From contig OY282386.1 in NCBI GenBank assembly GCA_958295945.1, positions 4,774,001 to 4,838,000 on the forward strand: DNA of 64,000 bases, in the 5' to 3' direction. Shown piece after piece: positions 62,841 to 64,000 of the stretch (the stretch's first letter is position 1; the number at the start of each line of letters is the position of its first letter). Position numbers and translations under genes: made by a program. This stretch comes from Candidatus Poribacteria bacterium. GTDB lineage: Bacteria > Poribacteria > WGA-4E > WGA-3G. The notes below the pieces were generated by a model. That model did not search any database, was not told the origin of the DNA, and saw only the letters and a program-made list of their open reading frames with translations.

Positions 62841-63998
62841 CTATGCAAGTTTATAAATTGACTCTGCAATTGCTTGACTTGCGCTGGGATGTCCTAACTT
62901 CTTACTTGCTGATTTCATTTTTGAATATGTGTCCTGGTCTGTTACAATATGATACAAGTTATCAGCAAGAATCTCTGCTGTTAACACTTCCTGTTGAAGA
63001 ACGACGGCTGCACCTGCTTTTGCAACCGACTCTGCATTATCTACTTGGTTATTACCAACAGCTGCGGGTAATGGTATAAAGATTGCAGGAATACCGCAGG
63101 CAGTTACTTCAGAGACAGTCATTCCACCCGCTCTACATATCATTATATCAGCAATGCTATAGATTTCTTCTACCTTATCAAAAAATGGTTGAACGTGGTG
63201 TGGAATACCGTGTTCAGCATAAGCTGCATGCACCGCATCACCATTTATTTTACCAGTTTGATGAATAATTTGGATTCGAATCGTTTTGGAACTATTTTTT
63301 GATTCTCCTCCAGCAATATTTGATTCAGAATTGTGTGTACAGGAATATTCTGCAATGAATGGCGCAGCATTTATCAAAACATCATTTACGGTTTGAGAAC
63401 CTTGACTGCCGCCCATTACGAATACAGTTTTCCTATCTGGACATAATTTATATTTGCTGTATGTATTTTCATCCCGTGCAAATTCCGTTATCCCGGGACG
63501 AATAGGGTTACCAGTAACCTGTACGATGTGTTCAGGGAATCGTGGGGTTTCCTGCGGTAATGCAAGATAGGCTGACTTTGCCCAACGAGCAAGAATGCTG
63601 TTTGTCAAACCTGGGGACACATTCTGTTCCTGAATTGCAATTGGAATGTCAAGCAGCCATGCAGCAAAGAGGACAGGTCCAGAAACATAACCGCCTGTAC
63701 CGATCACTACATCCGGTTTTATCTGCTTTAAATACTTCAATGACTGCATTAGACCGATACATACCTTTATGATAACAGGAAACCACTTCCATGTCAAGTT
63801 CCGAGGGAATCCTTCAACAGTGATAGGTAAAAATTGGAAATCGTGTTGAGGTATAATCGTAGCTTCTAACCGATTGCTCCCACCAATGAAAACAACGTCT
63901 ACCTGCGAGTCCAAGCGTTGAAGTGCTTGTGCAATTCCAATAGCAGGATATATGTGTCCACCTGTTCCACCCCCAGCAAGGACGTATTTTTTCGTTCT
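62841..63998 (-). CDS. murG: MurG UDP-GlcNAc transferase, 5' end outside window
   Basis: Frame is open to the window edge. N-terminal motif VLAGGGTGGHIYPAIG starts a few residues in, so only a few N-terminal codons are missing. Further motifs: QEQNVSPGLTN, GGSQGSQTVND, CRAGGMTVSEV and GNNQVDNAE. It transfers GlcNAc to lipid I to make lipid II on the inner face of the membrane. A TTG at 63914 is internal. The first gene of the murG-murC-ftsQ-ftsA-ftsZ run here. Confidence 0.95.
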   Translation of the reverse strand, partial: RTKKYVLAGGGTGGHIYPAIGIAQALQRLDSQVDVVFIGGSNRLEATIIPQHDFQFLPITVEGFPRNLTWKWFPVIIKVCIGLMQSLKYLKQIKPDVVIGTGGYVSGPVLFAAWLLDIPIAIQEQNVSPGLTNSILARWAKSAYLALPQETPRFPEHIVQVTGNPIRPGITEFARDENTYSKYKLCPDRKTVFVMGGSQGSQTVNDVLINAAPFIAEYSCTHNSESNIAGGESKNSSKTIRIQIIHQTGKINGDAVHAAYAEHGIPHHVQPFFDKVEEIYSIADIMICRAGGMTVSEVTACGIPAIFIPLPAAVGNNQVDNAESVAKAGAAVVLQQEVLTAEILADNLYHIVTDQDTYSKMKSASKKLGHPSASQAIAESIYKLA

Positions 63999-64000
63999 AT

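Noticed and set aside
1-64000. tRNA genes, including tRNA-Sec
   Set aside because: I looked for T-loop (GTTCGAAT) and cloverleaf signs and found none outside coding regions; the Sec genes must lie elsewhere.

Overview
The window looks like a piece of the chromosome of an uncultured marine-type bacterium with a Gram-negative envelope and low GC (by eye about 38-40%). It has a TonB-dependent receptor, many lipobox proteins, a LolA-like carrier and an FtsZ/FtsA/FtsQ/MurC/MurG division-wall cluster. The gene style fits Candidatus Poribacteria or a relative: many sulfatases, LamG proteins with a shared C-terminal tail, PQQ/WD40 beta-propellers, PhyH dioxygenases, Gfo/Idh/MocA oxidoreductases and dense small palindromic repeats. 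This placement is an inference and no marker search was possible. UGA is used as an ordinary stop in several genes, and also as a probable selenocysteine codon in three.

Layout. 1-6 kb: sugar epimerase, oxidoreductase, WD40 lipoprotein, then a DUF433/DUF5615 toxin-antitoxin pair sitting between a broken and an intact 5' end of a PfkB sugar kinase; the toxin is itself cut by a small transposable element. 6-14 kb: TonB receptor and three LamG secreted proteins, one split by a 1.13-kb insertion sequence whose ends match the small element in the toxin. 14-23 kb: PQQ-propeller proteins, a PD-(D/E)XK-like protein, an AMP-forming ligase and an aldehyde dehydrogenase/acyl-reductase-like enzyme, with a HicB-like antitoxin and a frameshifted RelE-like toxin between them. 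23-33 kb: DUF4258/DUF2283 pair, two sulfatases, chorismate-lyase-like protein, second PD-(D/E)XK-like protein, sugar isomerase, UbiA/MqnP-type prenyltransferase, UbiX and a LarA-like protein. 33-34.4 kb: repeats. 34.4-42.2 kb: a LolA-like/ABC (two FtsX-type permeases plus LolD-type ATPase)/outer-membrane protein operon. 42.2-51 kb: a repeat-rich region with a strong promoter driving a candidate structured RNA, a TolB-like propeller, a CDF metal transporter and two tandem selenocysteine-containing heavy-metal-binding lipoproteins. 51.5-55.2 kb: a tight PhyH-sulfatase-selenoperoxiredoxin operon facing a LamG gene. 55.2-64 kb: radical SAM protein and the dcw cluster on the minus strand.

How it fits together. 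Most of the catalogue is envelope or extracellular: sulfatases and LamG proteins suggest use of sulfated glycans, the TonB receptor uptake, and the LolA/ABC operon lipoprotein or outer-membrane traffic. The most distinctive signals are: (i) three predicted selenoproteins, each with a UGA where the family has Cys and a hairpin 22-24 nt downstream; (ii) a toxin-antitoxin module whose arrival left a duplicated target-gene 5' end; (iii) an IS and its short non-autonomous derivative with shared 15-bp ends and 8-bp target duplications; (iv) a C-terminal K-L-x-T-x-W-G-x-(L/I)-K tail on five secreted proteins; (v) a highly structured untranslated transcript near 43.5 kb with a consensus promoter.
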